A stretch of DNA of 14,327 bases from Flavobacteriales bacterium UBA5869 (GCA_002432565.1 DJFP01000048.1:31304-45630); one strand, 5' to 3'. Shown: positions 1 through 8,775, counted from the first letter of the stretch. Translations and numbers: made by a program. The notes: generated by a model not told the origin, from the sequence alone.

Positions 1-2322
1 GCAGGAGAATACGGAGTATATAAAGTAGTTTTTTCCTATTTATCGGAAGAAGCAGGAATTTTTGCTGGTAAAGCGGCAGTTGATTTCGTAAAGGCTGTTG
101 CGGAGAAAACTAGTTTTGATGTCAAAAATGTAATAGAAATATTAAAGGAGATTTGGACAGATGAAATGCCCGGACCTAGTACCCAAACTATTTTGGACGA
201 GGCGGCTCGCAGGAATATTCCTGTAACACGTATGGATGATCATTCTCTATATATGCTTGGGTACGGGCGCAATCAACAGCTGTTCCGCGCTACAGTGATG
301 GGAACCACCAATAACCTGGCAGTAGAATCCGTAGCGTGTAAATGGTTTACGAAAGAATTGCTTGGAAAAGCCGGGATCTCTGTTCCCAAAGGCATCACTG
401 TTTATACGAAAACCGAATTGGAGGAGGCCATTGATGAGATTCCTTTTCCGTGGGTTATTAAACCGATTGATGGAAATCACGGACGGGGAATTACCGCTAA
501 TATCCGTAACAAAGAAGTGGCGTTGAAAGCTGCAAAGCAGGCTTGGAAAATATCCGACAAGATTATAATCGAAGAATTTATTGAAGGTTTTGATTACCGT
601 TTTTTGGTTATCAATTACAAATTGATCGCAGTTGCAAAAAGAACGCCTGCTTGTGTCAGAGGTGACGGTCAGTTGACTATCCGCCAGCTCATTGCTAAAG
701 AGAACGAAAATCCGGACCGCGGGCTGGGACATGAAAAAGTCCTTACGAAGATAAAAATAGATTACCATACCAAAACGCTGTTGAAAGAAGCCGGATTGAG
801 CCTGGATGATGTTCTTCCTCTGGGAATGGAGATTATGCTCAAGAAAACAGCCAATCTTTCAACAGGAGGAACTTCAACGGATGTAACGGACAGTGTTCAC
901 CCGTTCAATATATTCCTTGCAGAACGCATTGCACGACTCTTCCAGCTGGATGTTTGCGGAATTGATATCATGGCAAAAGATGTGTCGGAGCCGATTCAAA
1001 AAGGAAACGGAGCAGTGATTGAAGTAAATGCCGGGCCGGGATTCCGCATGCATACGCATCCTTCCAACGGAACGGCCCGCGATGTAGCGAAACCCGTTTT
1101 GGATATGCTTTTCCCGGAAAATTCGAATGGCAGGATCCCGATTATTGCTATCACCGGCACAAACGGTAAAACAACGACCACTCGCCTGATTGCTCACATG
1201 GCACAAAAAGCAGGAAAAAGCGTTGGGTATACCACAACGGAAGGAGTTTATATCAATGGACATACCATTTGGGAAGGAGATTGCAGCGGCCCGCAAAGTG
1301 CACGAACTATTTTGGGGGATCCGATGGTTGATTTTGCGGTGCTGGAATGTGCACGCGGAGGAATTCTTCGTTCCGGGTTAGCTTTCGATGAATGTGATGT
1401 GAGCATCGTGACGAATGTTACGGAAGACCATTTGGGAATTGATGATATCCATACCCTGGAAGATTACGCACAGGTAAAAGAAGTCGTTGCCAGGAGCACA
1501 GCTGATAAAGGTTATTCAATCTTAAATGCGGATGATGACCTGGTTTATGAAATGCGTCATGCTGTTTCTTCCATGGTGGTACTTTTCAGCATGGAACAGG
1601 AAAATGAACGAATTATAGAGCACTGTGCAAAAGGTGGCATATCCGTATTCGTGCAGGATGGATATTTTGTCGTACAAAAAGGAGAAACGGTGATCCGTAT
1701 TCTTGCTGTGAACCGCACTCCGGTTACTTTGGGTGGAAAAGCAGCATTTATGGTGGCGAATGTTTTACCTTCAATCGCTGCGGCCATAGTTTCAGGATTT
1801 ACAATCGAAGATATCCGGATAGCACTTACTTCGTTCATTCCTTCTCCTGAATTGACACCCGGGAGAATGAATCTTTTTGAATTTGCTCACTGCCAATTGA
1901 TGCTCGATTATGCACATAACGCTTCGGGCTTTGATGCCATTCAGAAATATATGGCCCAGGTGGAAGCATCTTCCAAGATTTGTATCATTGGGGCAACCGG
2001 TGACCGGAGAGAAGAAGATATCCGCAACCTGGGGAAATATGCAGCGTCCATTTTTAATGAGATAATTATCAGGCACGATAAAGACGGAAGAGGAAGAACA
2101 AACGAAGAACTGACCGCGTTGGTCATGGAGGGAATCCATTCCGTGAATGCTAATCCGAGGGTCGAGGTTATTTCCGATGAAGCTGCGGCGATTGAATTTG
2201 CAGTTACCAATGCACCGCAGGAAGCCTTCATATTTGTATGCGCAGACCATGTAAAGCATTCGATTGAGCTGGTGCGCCGACTCCAGGAAAAACTGCTTTA
2301 CTCAATGTCTAAAGTTTCTTAA
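1..2322 (+). CDS. cphA: Cyanophycin synthetase, 5'-truncated by the window edge
   Basis: Makes cyanophycin (multi-L-arginyl-poly-L-aspartate) by ATP-dependent addition of Asp to the backbone and Arg to its side chains, in the cytoplasm. The frame is open from base 1 with no start, so 773 C-terminal residues are visible and about 100 N-terminal ones are missing compared with the usual length near 870 (from memory). The in-frame ATG at 166 is internal: the conserved GPSTQTIL stretch begins two residues after it. Numbered from base 1: an ATP-grasp region to about residue 370, ending in EVNAGPGFRMH (about 341-351); then a Mur-ligase-like module with P-loop GTNGKTTTT (386-394), LECARGGILRSG, NVTEDHLG and LDYAHNASGF. 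The intact P-loop favours a true CphA1-type enzyme over CphA2-like relatives that lack one activity. cphB follows after 14 bp. Identification is near certain; only the N-terminus is unseen. Confidence 0.96.
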   Translation, partial: AGEYGVYKVVFSYLSEEAGIFAGKAAVDFVKAVAEKTSFDVKNVIEILKEIWTDEMPGPSTQTILDEAARRNIPVTRMDDHSLYMLGYGRNQQLFRATVMGTTNNLAVESVACKWFTKELLGKAGISVPKGITVYTKTELEEAIDEIPFPWVIKPIDGNHGRGITANIRNKEVALKAAKQAWKISDKIIIEEFIEGFDYRFLVINYKLIAVAKRTPACVRGDGQLTIRQLIAKENENPDRGLGHEKVLTKIKIDYHTKTLLKEAGLSLDDVLPLGMEIMLKKTANLSTGGTSTDVTDSVHPFNIFLAERIARLFQLDVCGIDIMAKDVSEPIQKGNGAVIEVNAGPGFRMHTHPSNGTARDVAKPVLDMLFPENSNGRIPIIAITGTNGKTTTTRLIAHMAQKAGKSVGYTTTEGVYINGHTIWEGDCSGPQSARTILGDPMVDFAVLECARGGILRSGLAFDECDVSIVTNVTEDHLGIDDIHTLEDYAQVKEVVARSTADKGYSILNADDDLVYEMRHAVSSMVVLFSMEQENERIIEHCAKGGISVFVQDGYFVVQKGETVIRILAVNRTPVTLGGKAAFMVANVLPSIAAAIVSGFTIEDIRIALTSFIPSPELTPGRMNLFEFAHCQLMLDYAHNASGFDAIQKYMAQVEASSKICIIGATGDRREEDIRNLGKYAASIFNEIIIRHDKDGRGRTNEELTALVMEGIHSVNANPRVEVISDEAAAIEFAVTNAPQEAFIFVCADHVKHSIELVRRLQEKLLYSMSKVS

Positions 2323-2336
2323 TTAAAACACTCCAC

Positions 2337-3203
2337 ATGGTACCCAAGGGCAGACTTTTACTTATTGGCGGGGCAGAAGATAAAGGCGAGAACCAAGTCC
2401 CGATAGCTGCACATAACAAACAATTTGTGCACCTTGAAATATTGAAAGAACTGGTTTCTGAAAATTCCCTGGATGATCGGATAGAAGTGATCACAACAGC
2501 TACCGGATTTCCCCTGGAGATCCGTGCAAGCTACGAAAAAGCCTTCAGTAAGGTCGGATATACAAATGTTGGTTTTCTGGATATTCACAGCATTGCAGAT
2601 ACCAAGAATTCGGAATACCTGGACCGGGTGAACAAAGCAAATACGATTATGTTTTGCGGCGGAGATCAGTTCAAAATCGCTACAATCATCGGAGGTTCAC
2701 CCATATCGGATGCCATTTACAAACGTTACAAGACCGATTCGAATTTTACAGTTGCAGGAACAAGTGCCGGGGCAATGGTCATGTCGAAATTGATGATCCA
2801 AAGCGGTGGTACGAATGAAGCACTGATCGATTATGATTTGCGCATTAGTTCAGGTTTAGGCCTGATCGAAGATTGTATCATAGACACGCATTTTATACGG
2901 AGAGGACGTTTCGGAAGATTGGCCCATGCTGTTATTTCCAATTCCAACCAGCTTGGGATCGGATTGGGAGAAGATACGGCTTTACTGATACGGAAAGGAC
3001 GTAAAGCGCAATGCCTGGGTTCGGGAATGGTAGTTATCATCGATGCACGTCATATTGAACAGACCAATGTGAGTGATGTGGAAAAAGGTGATCCTATCTA
3101 TGTAGACAATCTGAGGGTGCACCTACTTGTCAGGAATTGCGAGTTCAACATCCACACCTGTAAATTAAGTTATTCACACATAAAATCCACAGAAGATGAA
3201 TAA
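2337..3203 (+). CDS. cphB: Cyanophycinase, peptidase family S51
   Basis: Exo-type serine peptidase that cuts cyanophycin into beta-Asp-Arg dipeptides in the cytoplasm. 288 residues, close to the usual cyanophycinase length, with no signal peptide, so it is the intracellular form. The start KGRLLLIGGAEDKG is typical. GGDQ lies at 108-111, the nucleophile elbow GTSAGA at 141-146 gives Ser143, DTHF at 183-186 gives His185, and GED at 211-213 gives Glu212. The spacings Ser to His (42) and His to Glu (27) match the triad I recall for the Synechocystis enzyme (Ser132, His174, Glu201). The arginine-rich stretch after DTHF (RRGRFGRL) is also a family hallmark. It starts 14 bp after cphA, and its last 8 bp overlap iaaA, which indicates translational coupling. 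No Shine-Dalgarno is evident. Confidence 0.95.
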   Translation: MVPKGRLLLIGGAEDKGENQVPIAAHNKQFVHLEILKELVSENSLDDRIEVITTATGFPLEIRASYEKAFSKVGYTNVGFLDIHSIADTKNSEYLDRVNKANTIMFCGGDQFKIATIIGGSPISDAIYKRYKTDSNFTVAGTSAGAMVMSKLMIQSGGTNEALIDYDLRISSGLGLIEDCIIDTHFIRRGRFGRLAHAVISNSNQLGIGLGEDTALLIRKGRKAQCLGSGMVVIIDARHIEQTNVSDVEKGDPIYVDNLRVHLLVRNCEFNIHTCKLSYSHIKSTEDE

Positions 3204-4161
3204 GATTGCAATTGCCATACATGGCGGTGCCGGCCAGAACAGTGAATTCATAGAAGCCAATTACGACGCTTACCTGGAGGGATTGAAAGCAGCCTTAGAA
3301 CAAGGGTACGCATTATTACAAAAGGGTTCTTCCGCACTGGATGTGGTAGAAGCTACCGTAAGAATTCTGGAAGATAACCCGCTGTTTAATGCCGGGAAAG
3401 GTTCCGCTTTGAATTCCAATGGCAAGGTTGAAATGGATGCCGCAATTATGGATGGAAAATCACATGCCGCTGGTGCAGTCTCCATGGTTACACAAGTAAA
3501 AAACCCAATTTCACTGGCTAGAAAGGTGATGAGTAATACCAAACATGTGCATATTGCAGGATATGGTGCATTGGAACTCGCCAGGTTGAACCAGCTGGAG
3601 TTAATGCCTGAAGATTATTTCATCGTAGAAAGGCAGATCAATGATTTGAAGGAAGAGAAAAGTTATGGTCACGGAACAGTTGGTTGTGTCGCATTGGATG
3701 CTTCAGGTCACCTGGCCTCAGCTACTTCTACCGGAGGTATTTCGAATAGTTTGCCGGGAAGAGTTGGAGATAGCTGTATGATCGGGGCGGGGTGTTATGC
3801 GAATAATCAATGTGCATCATCCTGTACCGGTGATGGTGAGCTGATCATTATCAATGTGATTGCGCATAGGGTGGCTTTGCTGATGGAACTGAAAGGAATG
3901 TCCCTGCAGGCTGCATGTGATCATGTGATCCGGAACATCGATAATCCGATCAACGGTGATGTTGGAATGATCAGCGTGGATGTGGACGGAAACATTGGTT
4001 TTTCATTTAACTGCGACCGTATGCACCGTGCCGGGATAGATTATACCGGGAAAATGATACTGGATATTTATGACGAAGGAAGTATGCTGCGACCTGACAA
4101 TCCGGAGAAGGAGATTCCGAAAATTCCCCCTTTGGAGAGCCGGGATAAAGGGGGAGGATAG
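3196..4161 (+). CDS. iaaA: Isoaspartyl peptidase / plant-type L-asparaginase (Ntn hydrolase)
   Basis: Hydrolyses isoaspartyl dipeptides. Next to cphA and cphB its likely substrate is beta-Asp-Arg from cyanophycinase, giving free Asp and Arg (inference from family plus context). 321 residues. The N-terminus has IAIHGGAG (5-12). The self-cleavage site is GHGT (158-161), making Thr161 the N-terminal nucleophile of the beta subunit. GRVGD (188-192) and TGDGE (211-215) fit the substrate-binding loops, although the usual GDSP is GDSC here. No signal peptide. The ATG at 3196 sits inside the end of cphB in another frame, an 8-bp overlap. The conserved fold seems to end near residue 294. The last ~27 residues are a non-conserved tail whose end (KIPPLESRDKGGG) is encoded by a G/C-run inverted repeat, described separately. 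Confidence 0.93.
   Translation: MNKIAIAIHGGAGQNSEFIEANYDAYLEGLKAALEQGYALLQKGSSALDVVEATVRILEDNPLFNAGKGSALNSNGKVEMDAAIMDGKSHAAGAVSMVTQVKNPISLARKVMSNTKHVHIAGYGALELARLNQLELMPEDYFIVERQINDLKEEKSYGHGTVGCVALDASGHLASATSTGGISNSLPGRVGDSCMIGAGCYANNQCASSCTGDGELIIINVIAHRVALLMELKGMSLQAACDHVIRNIDNPINGDVGMISVDVDGNIGFSFNCDRMHRAGIDYTGKMILDIYDEGSMLRPDNPEKEIPKIPPLESRDKGGG
4125..4155. repeat. G/C-run inverted repeat inside the 3' end of iaaA
   Basis: TCCCCCTTT at 4125-4133 and its exact reverse complement AAAGGGGGA at 4147-4155 flank a 13-base spacer. The 9-bp stem has five G:C pairs in a row. No T-run follows on the + strand, so it does not look like a terminator for iaaA. On the - strand a short T-run does follow, but there is no - strand gene to terminate. 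Hairpins of the form CCCCCTTTGGAG...AAGGGGG are a recurring dispersed small repeat in many genomes (from memory), so this is likely a copy that landed at the gene's end and supplies its last codons. Only one copy was noticed in this window, so the dispersed-repeat reading is inference. Confidence 0.6.
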
Positions 4162-4192
4162 ATGGTTGATTAGTTGAAAAAATAAATAGCGT

Positions 4193-4972
4193 ATGAAAGC
4201 AATCTGGAAAGGTGCAATTAGTTTCGGACTGGTCAATATTCCTGTCAAACTATACAGTGCAACACAGCAGAGTTCGTTAGACCTGGATATGGTCGATCCG
4301 CGGGATATGAGCCACATTAAATTTAAACGAATAAACGAAGACACAGGGAAAGAAGTAGCCTGGGAGCATATTGCAAAAGCTTACAAACTGAAAGAGCATT
4401 ATATTTTGCTGGATCCCGAGGATTTTGAAGCTGCGGCACCGGAGAAAAGTAAGATCATCCAGGTAGACCATTTCGTGGATGAAAAAGATATTGATACCAT
4501 TTTCTTTGAGAATTCCTATTATGTGGAGCCAGAAAAGTCCGGTGTAAAGGCATACGCTTTGATGCGGGAGGCGCTTACAAAATCGAAAAAGGTCGGTATT
4601 GCCCAATTTGTACTTCGTACGGCTGAAACGCTCACAGTATTGAAACCAAGAGGAAATGTACTGGTCCTGAGTAAAATCCGGTTTTCCCAGGAAATCCGTG
4701 ATACAGATGAGCTGAAACTGCCTTCCGCTTCCGAAGTGAAACCCGCGGAACTGAAAATGGCAATGGCACTGATTAAACAATACACAACCCCTTTCAATAT
4801 TGATAAGTTTAAAGACGAATATGCCGCGGCTTTATTGAAGATTATCAAAGCAAAGGCAAAAGGCAAAAAATCGAAAGTACCGAAACTGAAAGTGGTCCAT
4901 AGTAAGTCGAAAGATTTGATGGAACAGCTCAAGGCCAGTTTAGAGAAAAGTAAATCATCCAAAGCATCCTGA
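4193..4972 (+). CDS. ku: Bacterial Ku, DNA end-binding protein of NHEJ
   Basis: Forms a homodimeric ring that threads onto double-strand break ends and recruits LigD. 259 residues, in the normal bacterial range. The start MKAIWKGAISFGLVNIPVKL is the signature Ku opening, and the core beta-barrel covers about 1-220 (LDPEDFEAAAP, FFENSYYVEPE and KPRGNVLVL are family-like). From about 220 to 259 the chain is rich in Lys and Ser, matching the basic C-terminal extension that helps DNA binding and LigD stimulation in other bacteria. The ATG at 4193 lies 31 bp after the iaaA stop, and ligD begins 2 bp after the Ku stop, so the two are certainly co-transcribed. Whether the cyanophycin genes upstream are on the same message is open, since no terminator is apparent. 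Confidence 0.96.
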   Translation: MKAIWKGAISFGLVNIPVKLYSATQQSSLDLDMVDPRDMSHIKFKRINEDTGKEVAWEHIAKAYKLKEHYILLDPEDFEAAAPEKSKIIQVDHFVDEKDIDTIFFENSYYVEPEKSGVKAYALMREALTKSKKVGIAQFVLRTAETLTVLKPRGNVLVLSKIRFSQEIRDTDELKLPSASEVKPAELKMAMALIKQYTTPFNIDKFKDEYAAALLKIIKAKAKGKKSKVPKLKVVHSKSKDLMEQLKASLEKSKSSKAS

Positions 4973-4974
4973 TT

Positions 4975-7536
4975 ATGGCACTCAATCTCTATCGGAAAAA
5001 AAGAAATTTCGGGGAAACTCCCGAACCATCAGGCAAGAAAGAAAAAGCTTCGAAAAAACTGACTTTTGTGGTCCAGCGCCACGACGCTTCTCATCTGCAT
5101 TACGATTTCCGGCTGGAGATGGATGGCGTTCTGAAAAGCTGGGCAGTTCCGAAAGGCCCGTCGATGAAAGCCGGAGAACGCAGGCTGGCTGTCCACGTGG
5201 AAGATCATCCGCTGGCTTACGGTAAATTTTATGGGGAAATCCCGGAAGGGAATTATGGTGCCGGGATCGTGGAAATTTGGGATAACGGGACTTATATTCC
5301 ATTGGAACCGGATGCTTCCAAATCTGCTGAAAAGCTGTTATTGCATCAATATTATAAAGGAGATCTGAAATTCATTTTGAAAGGAAAACACCTCAAAGGA
5401 GCATTTGCTTTGGTGCGGATGAATGACGGCACGGATAAGAACTGGCTGCTGATCAAGAAATCGGACGATCACGCTGTAAAAAGCTACAACATTGCTTCGA
5501 TCGATCCGGTGAAACCGTTTGCGAAAAAGAAAACACCAAAAACAAAACCGGATAAAAAAGAGCCGAAAGCTTCTGCCGAACAGGAAACGGATGCTGAGCC
5601 CGAACTTCCTAAAACCCCCATTGAGGAAGCCTGGCAAAAGTTGAAAAAACCAATGCTGGCAACCCTCTCTTCGTCTCACGAAGATAACCCGGATTGGATG
5701 TATGAGCCGAAATACGACGGTTACCGTGCAGTGACAAAAATCAGTAATGGAAAAGTGGAAATCGTTTCCCGGAACGGAAATCCGTTCAATAAGCAATATA
5801 AGCCATTGATACCTGAATTGGAGAAATTCGAGGATGAGCTCATACTGGATGGCGAAATTGTGATCGAAGACCAAAAAGGGATCAGTAATTTTCAGCTGCT
5901 TCAGAATTATACAACCACGAAAAAAGGAGTTTTAAGGTATTACATATTTGATATCCTTTACCTGAATGGCTATCCTGTAACACCGCTGCCATTTACCCAG
6001 CGCAGGGAATTATTGGAAGCCGTTTTTGCGAAAGTAAAGCTCACAAATATTCAGCCTTCTCCAATAGTTCGTGAAGAGGGGAAAGAATTGATGGAGCGCC
6101 TGACAAAACTGGGTTACGAAGGAATAATCGCGAAAGCTTGCGATAGTTCATATTTTCCGGGACTTCGTTCTGATTCCTGGTTAAAGCTGAAGAACCATCA
6201 ATCGCTGGAGGCCATTATTTGCGGATATACGGCACCTCAAAACAGCCGTAAATTCTTCGGGTCGTTAATCTTGGGAATTCACGAAAGGGAAAAACTGGTC
6301 TACATCGGAAATTGCGGTACGGGCTTTACCGAAGCTACTTTGGAAGAACTTCACCAACAGTTTGAAAAATTGAAGATTGCGAAAAGTCCTTTTGATTCCC
6401 CGCTAAAAATGATAGGTCAAAAAGGGAAACCTACCTGGATTAAACCCGAGTTGGTGTGTAATGTGGAGTTCGCCAACTGGACCAAAGACAAACATTTGCG
6501 CGTTCCGGTTTTTAAAGGTTTGCGTGAAGACAAAAAAGAATCAGAAGTCATGAAGGATAACGATACGAAGCCGGATAAGAAAACCCGGTCAAAAGACAGC
6601 GAACAGAAATACGGGGAAAATGATGTTGAATGGACAATCAACGGGAAAAAGCTTAAGGTAACAAACCGCAACAAAGTGTACTTTCCGGAAGATGGGATTA
6701 CAAAAGGCGAGATCATAGATTATTACCGCAAGGTCAGCAAATTCATATTACCCTATTTAAAAAAACGTCCGGAATCATTGAACAGGCATCCGAATGGAAT
6801 TGAAAAGCCCGGATTCTATCAGAAAGATATGGACACAGATCAGATACCAGGTTGGCTGCACACCGAAAAACAATATTCCAAATCGAATGAAGCGTATTTG
6901 GATTACCTCATCTGCGATAACGAGGCAGCATTAGTATATATCGCAAATTTAGGTTGTATTGAAATCAATCCCTGGCATAGTACCTTCGACAAACCGGATC
7001 ATCCGGACTATATGATAATGGATCTGGATCCCGGGAATATCGGATTCAGAGAAGTTGTGCGTACAGCTTTAAAAATCCGTGACCTATGTGTTGAGATCGG
7101 AATAGAAACCTTTTGTAAAACCAGCGGCGCAACCGGATTACACGTTTATATTCCCCTGAAGAAGCGTTATACCTATGACGAGATCAAGCTATTTGGTGAG
7201 CTGCTCGCCACGACCGTTCAACAACAGCTTCCGGACACAACAAGTATAGAACGTACCGTTTCCAAGCGGAGTGATAAGATCTACATCGATTTCCTGCAGA
7301 ACCGAAAAGGACAAACTATCGCTTCTGCATACAGCGTGCGTCCCAAAACCGGAGCAACAGTTTCTACACCGCTTGAATGGACAGAAGTCAATGAACGACT
7401 CGATCCCAAAGCTTTTACTATTTATACCATTTTTGACCGCTTAAAAGAGAAAGGCGATCTCTGGAAAAAAGTCCTTGGGAAGGGAGCGGATATTGGAAAA
7501 GCGCTGGGGAAACTGGAAAAAATCATGGAAGGTTAG
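4975..7536 (+). CDS. ligD: Multifunctional NHEJ ligase LigD (phosphoesterase-ligase-polymerase)
   Basis: Processes, fills and seals double-strand break ends held by Ku. 853 residues in the order PE-Lig-Pol, the Pseudomonas-type arrangement. The 3'-phosphoesterase domain (about 28-165) shows RHDASHLHYDFRLE with His36, His42 and Asp44, then HVEDHPL (74-80). The ATP-dependent ligase domain (about 220-515) has nucleophile Lys246 in EPKYDGYR, motif III near YYIFDILYLNG, motif IV EGIIAK (382-387) and motif V WLKLKNH. The primase-polymerase domain (about 550-850) has the metal-binding pair MDLDPG (Asp683, Asp685), KTSGATGLHV (715-724) and IDFLQN with Asp772. Two Lys/Glu/Asp-rich linkers, about 183-215 and 518-548, separate the domains. 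All catalytic residues appear intact, so the protein should be fully active. It starts 2 bp after ku. Confidence 0.97.
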   Translation: MALNLYRKKRNFGETPEPSGKKEKASKKLTFVVQRHDASHLHYDFRLEMDGVLKSWAVPKGPSMKAGERRLAVHVEDHPLAYGKFYGEIPEGNYGAGIVEIWDNGTYIPLEPDASKSAEKLLLHQYYKGDLKFILKGKHLKGAFALVRMNDGTDKNWLLIKKSDDHAVKSYNIASIDPVKPFAKKKTPKTKPDKKEPKASAEQETDAEPELPKTPIEEAWQKLKKPMLATLSSSHEDNPDWMYEPKYDGYRAVTKISNGKVEIVSRNGNPFNKQYKPLIPELEKFEDELILDGEIVIEDQKGISNFQLLQNYTTTKKGVLRYYIFDILYLNGYPVTPLPFTQRRELLEAVFAKVKLTNIQPSPIVREEGKELMERLTKLGYEGIIAKACDSSYFPGLRSDSWLKLKNHQSLEAIICGYTAPQNSRKFFGSLILGIHEREKLVYIGNCGTGFTEATLEELHQQFEKLKIAKSPFDSPLKMIGQKGKPTWIKPELVCNVEFANWTKDKHLRVPVFKGLREDKKESEVMKDNDTKPDKKTRSKDSEQKYGENDVEWTINGKKLKVTNRNKVYFPEDGITKGEIIDYYRKVSKFILPYLKKRPESLNRHPNGIEKPGFYQKDMDTDQIPGWLHTEKQYSKSNEAYLDYLICDNEAALVYIANLGCIEINPWHSTFDKPDHPDYMIMDLDPGNIGFREVVRTALKIRDLCVEIGIETFCKTSGATGLHVYIPLKKRYTYDEIKLFGELLATTVQQQLPDTTSIERTVSKRSDKIYIDFLQNRKGQTIASAYSVRPKTGATVSTPLEWTEVNERLDPKAFTIYTIFDRLKEKGDLWKKVLGKGADIGKALGKLEKIMEG

Positions 7537-7546
7537 CAGCAGAAAT

Positions 7547-8773
7547 ATGGTAAATCTCAAAAGAACATTAGGGTTGACCGAAGCGGTTTTCTTTGGTACA
7601 GGATCCATCTTAGGGGCGGGAATTTATGCCATTGTCGGTAAAGTGGCCGGTTTCAGTGGAAACATGATCTGGCTTTCCTTTGGTATAGCTTCATTAACAG
7701 CGTTGATGAGTGCCTTTTCCTATGCGGAATTGAGCAGTATGTTTCCTCGAGCAGGCGGAGAGTATGTGTATGCGAAGAAAGCCTTCAATCAAAAAATGGC
7801 CGTTGTTCTCGGGCTTATTATTGCAATCAATGGGATGATAAGCGGCGCAACGGTGGCTATCGGCTTTGCAGGATATTTTTCACAGCTGCTGGAAATCAAT
7901 TTATTCATATCTGCTTTGGGGATCATCGGTTTGGTCTGGTTGGTTAACGTGAGCGGTATAAGGCAATCGTCTATTGTAAATATCATTTTTACCATTATCG
8001 AATTTTGCGGACTGGTACTGGTGGTGTATGCTGCATATCCGTATTTGGGAAAGGTCGATTACCTGGAAGCCCCGGCAGGAGGATTTAACCATATTCTATT
8101 GGGAGCGGCACTCAGCTATTTTGCTTACATCGGTTTTGAAGAAATTGTGAAGCTCAGCGAAGAAACAAAGTCTCCGGAAAAGAACATTCCCAAAGCATTA
8201 TTCCTGTCAAGCATTATTGTAATGGTAGTTTACCTGGTTGTGGCGGTTTGTGCGGTAAGTGCAATTCCCTGGAAAGAACTTGGGGAAAGCAAACATCCCC
8301 TGGCAGATGTTGTAACCAATGGACTGGGAAAAACATGGGTAATCGTTATTTCTGTGATTGCACTGTTTTCAACCACCAATACAATCCTGTCCAATATGAT
8401 GGGAAGCTCACGTGTACTGCTTTATATCGGAAAAGAAAATAGGAAGCTGAAAAGACTTTCCATCATTTCAGGTAAACGGAAGACCCCTGTTTTCGCGCTT
8501 TTGATTGTAGCAGGAGTAATGATAGCATTTGCCGCCATTGGAAAATTGGAAACGGTTGCATTGATTGCTAACCTATTCATTTTTATCACTTTCCTGTTTG
8601 TGAATATAGCAGTTTTGGTTTTGAGAAGAAAACACCCCCGAACCAAAAGACCTTATAAGGTTCCACTCAATATCCGTAATTTTCCGCTTCCTTCGATACT
8701 TGGAGTATTACTGACATTAATTTTACTTGGGTATTCGATATACGGACTAACCGGTTCGGGGTTCACTCCATAA
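7547..8773 (+). CDS. APC-superfamily amino-acid permease
   Basis: Integral inner-membrane transporter, 408 residues, about 11-12 hydrophobic helices. The opening LTEAVFFGTGSILGAGIY carries the GxGIxxGIY-like unwound TM1 typical of APC amino-acid transporters. PRAGGEYVY after TM2 and YIGFEEIVKLSEETKSPEKN between later helices are also characteristic. The substrate cannot be read from sequence. The frame is open further upstream to a TTG at 7475, but that would overlap ligD by 62 bp and add a charged, non-conserved tail, so I chose the ATG at 7547, 10 bp after the ligD stop. Co-transcription with ku-ligD is likely. A link to moving Asp, Arg or other amino acids for the cyanophycin genes is possible but is inference only. 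Confidence 0.9.
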   Translation: MVNLKRTLGLTEAVFFGTGSILGAGIYAIVGKVAGFSGNMIWLSFGIASLTALMSAFSYAELSSMFPRAGGEYVYAKKAFNQKMAVVLGLIIAINGMISGATVAIGFAGYFSQLLEINLFISALGIIGLVWLVNVSGIRQSSIVNIIFTIIEFCGLVLVVYAAYPYLGKVDYLEAPAGGFNHILLGAALSYFAYIGFEEIVKLSEETKSPEKNIPKALFLSSIIVMVVYLVVAVCAVSAIPWKELGESKHPLADVVTNGLGKTWVIVISVIALFSTTNTILSNMMGSSRVLLYIGKENRKLKRLSIISGKRKTPVFALLIVAGVMIAFAAIGKLETVALIANLFIFITFLFVNIAVLVLRRKHPRTKRPYKVPLNIRNFPLPSILGVLLTLILLGYSIYGLTGSGFTP

Positions 8774-8775
8774 GC

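Noticed and set aside
247..768. Long antisense open frames under cphA, ligD and other genes
   Set aside because: They lie opposite strongly conserved coding sequence, show no domain pattern and have Cys/Phe/Ser-rich shadow composition.
1190..1381. Short + strand open frame inside cphA in a different frame
   Set aside because: It lies within the conserved Mur-ligase core coding region and has no recognisable features of its own.
4125..4155. Hairpin at the iaaA end as a + strand terminator separating cyanophycin and NHEJ genes
   Set aside because: No T-tract follows on the + strand, and the stem lies within the coding sequence, ending before the stop codon.
7475..7546. N-terminal extension of the permease to a TTG inside ligD
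   Set aside because: It would overlap ligD by 62 bp and add 24 charged residues before the typical APC opening; the ATG at 7547 fits spacing and family length.
8248..8442. Short + strand open frame inside the permease gene
   Set aside because: Out of frame with the clear membrane-helix coding pattern; composition is that of a shadow.
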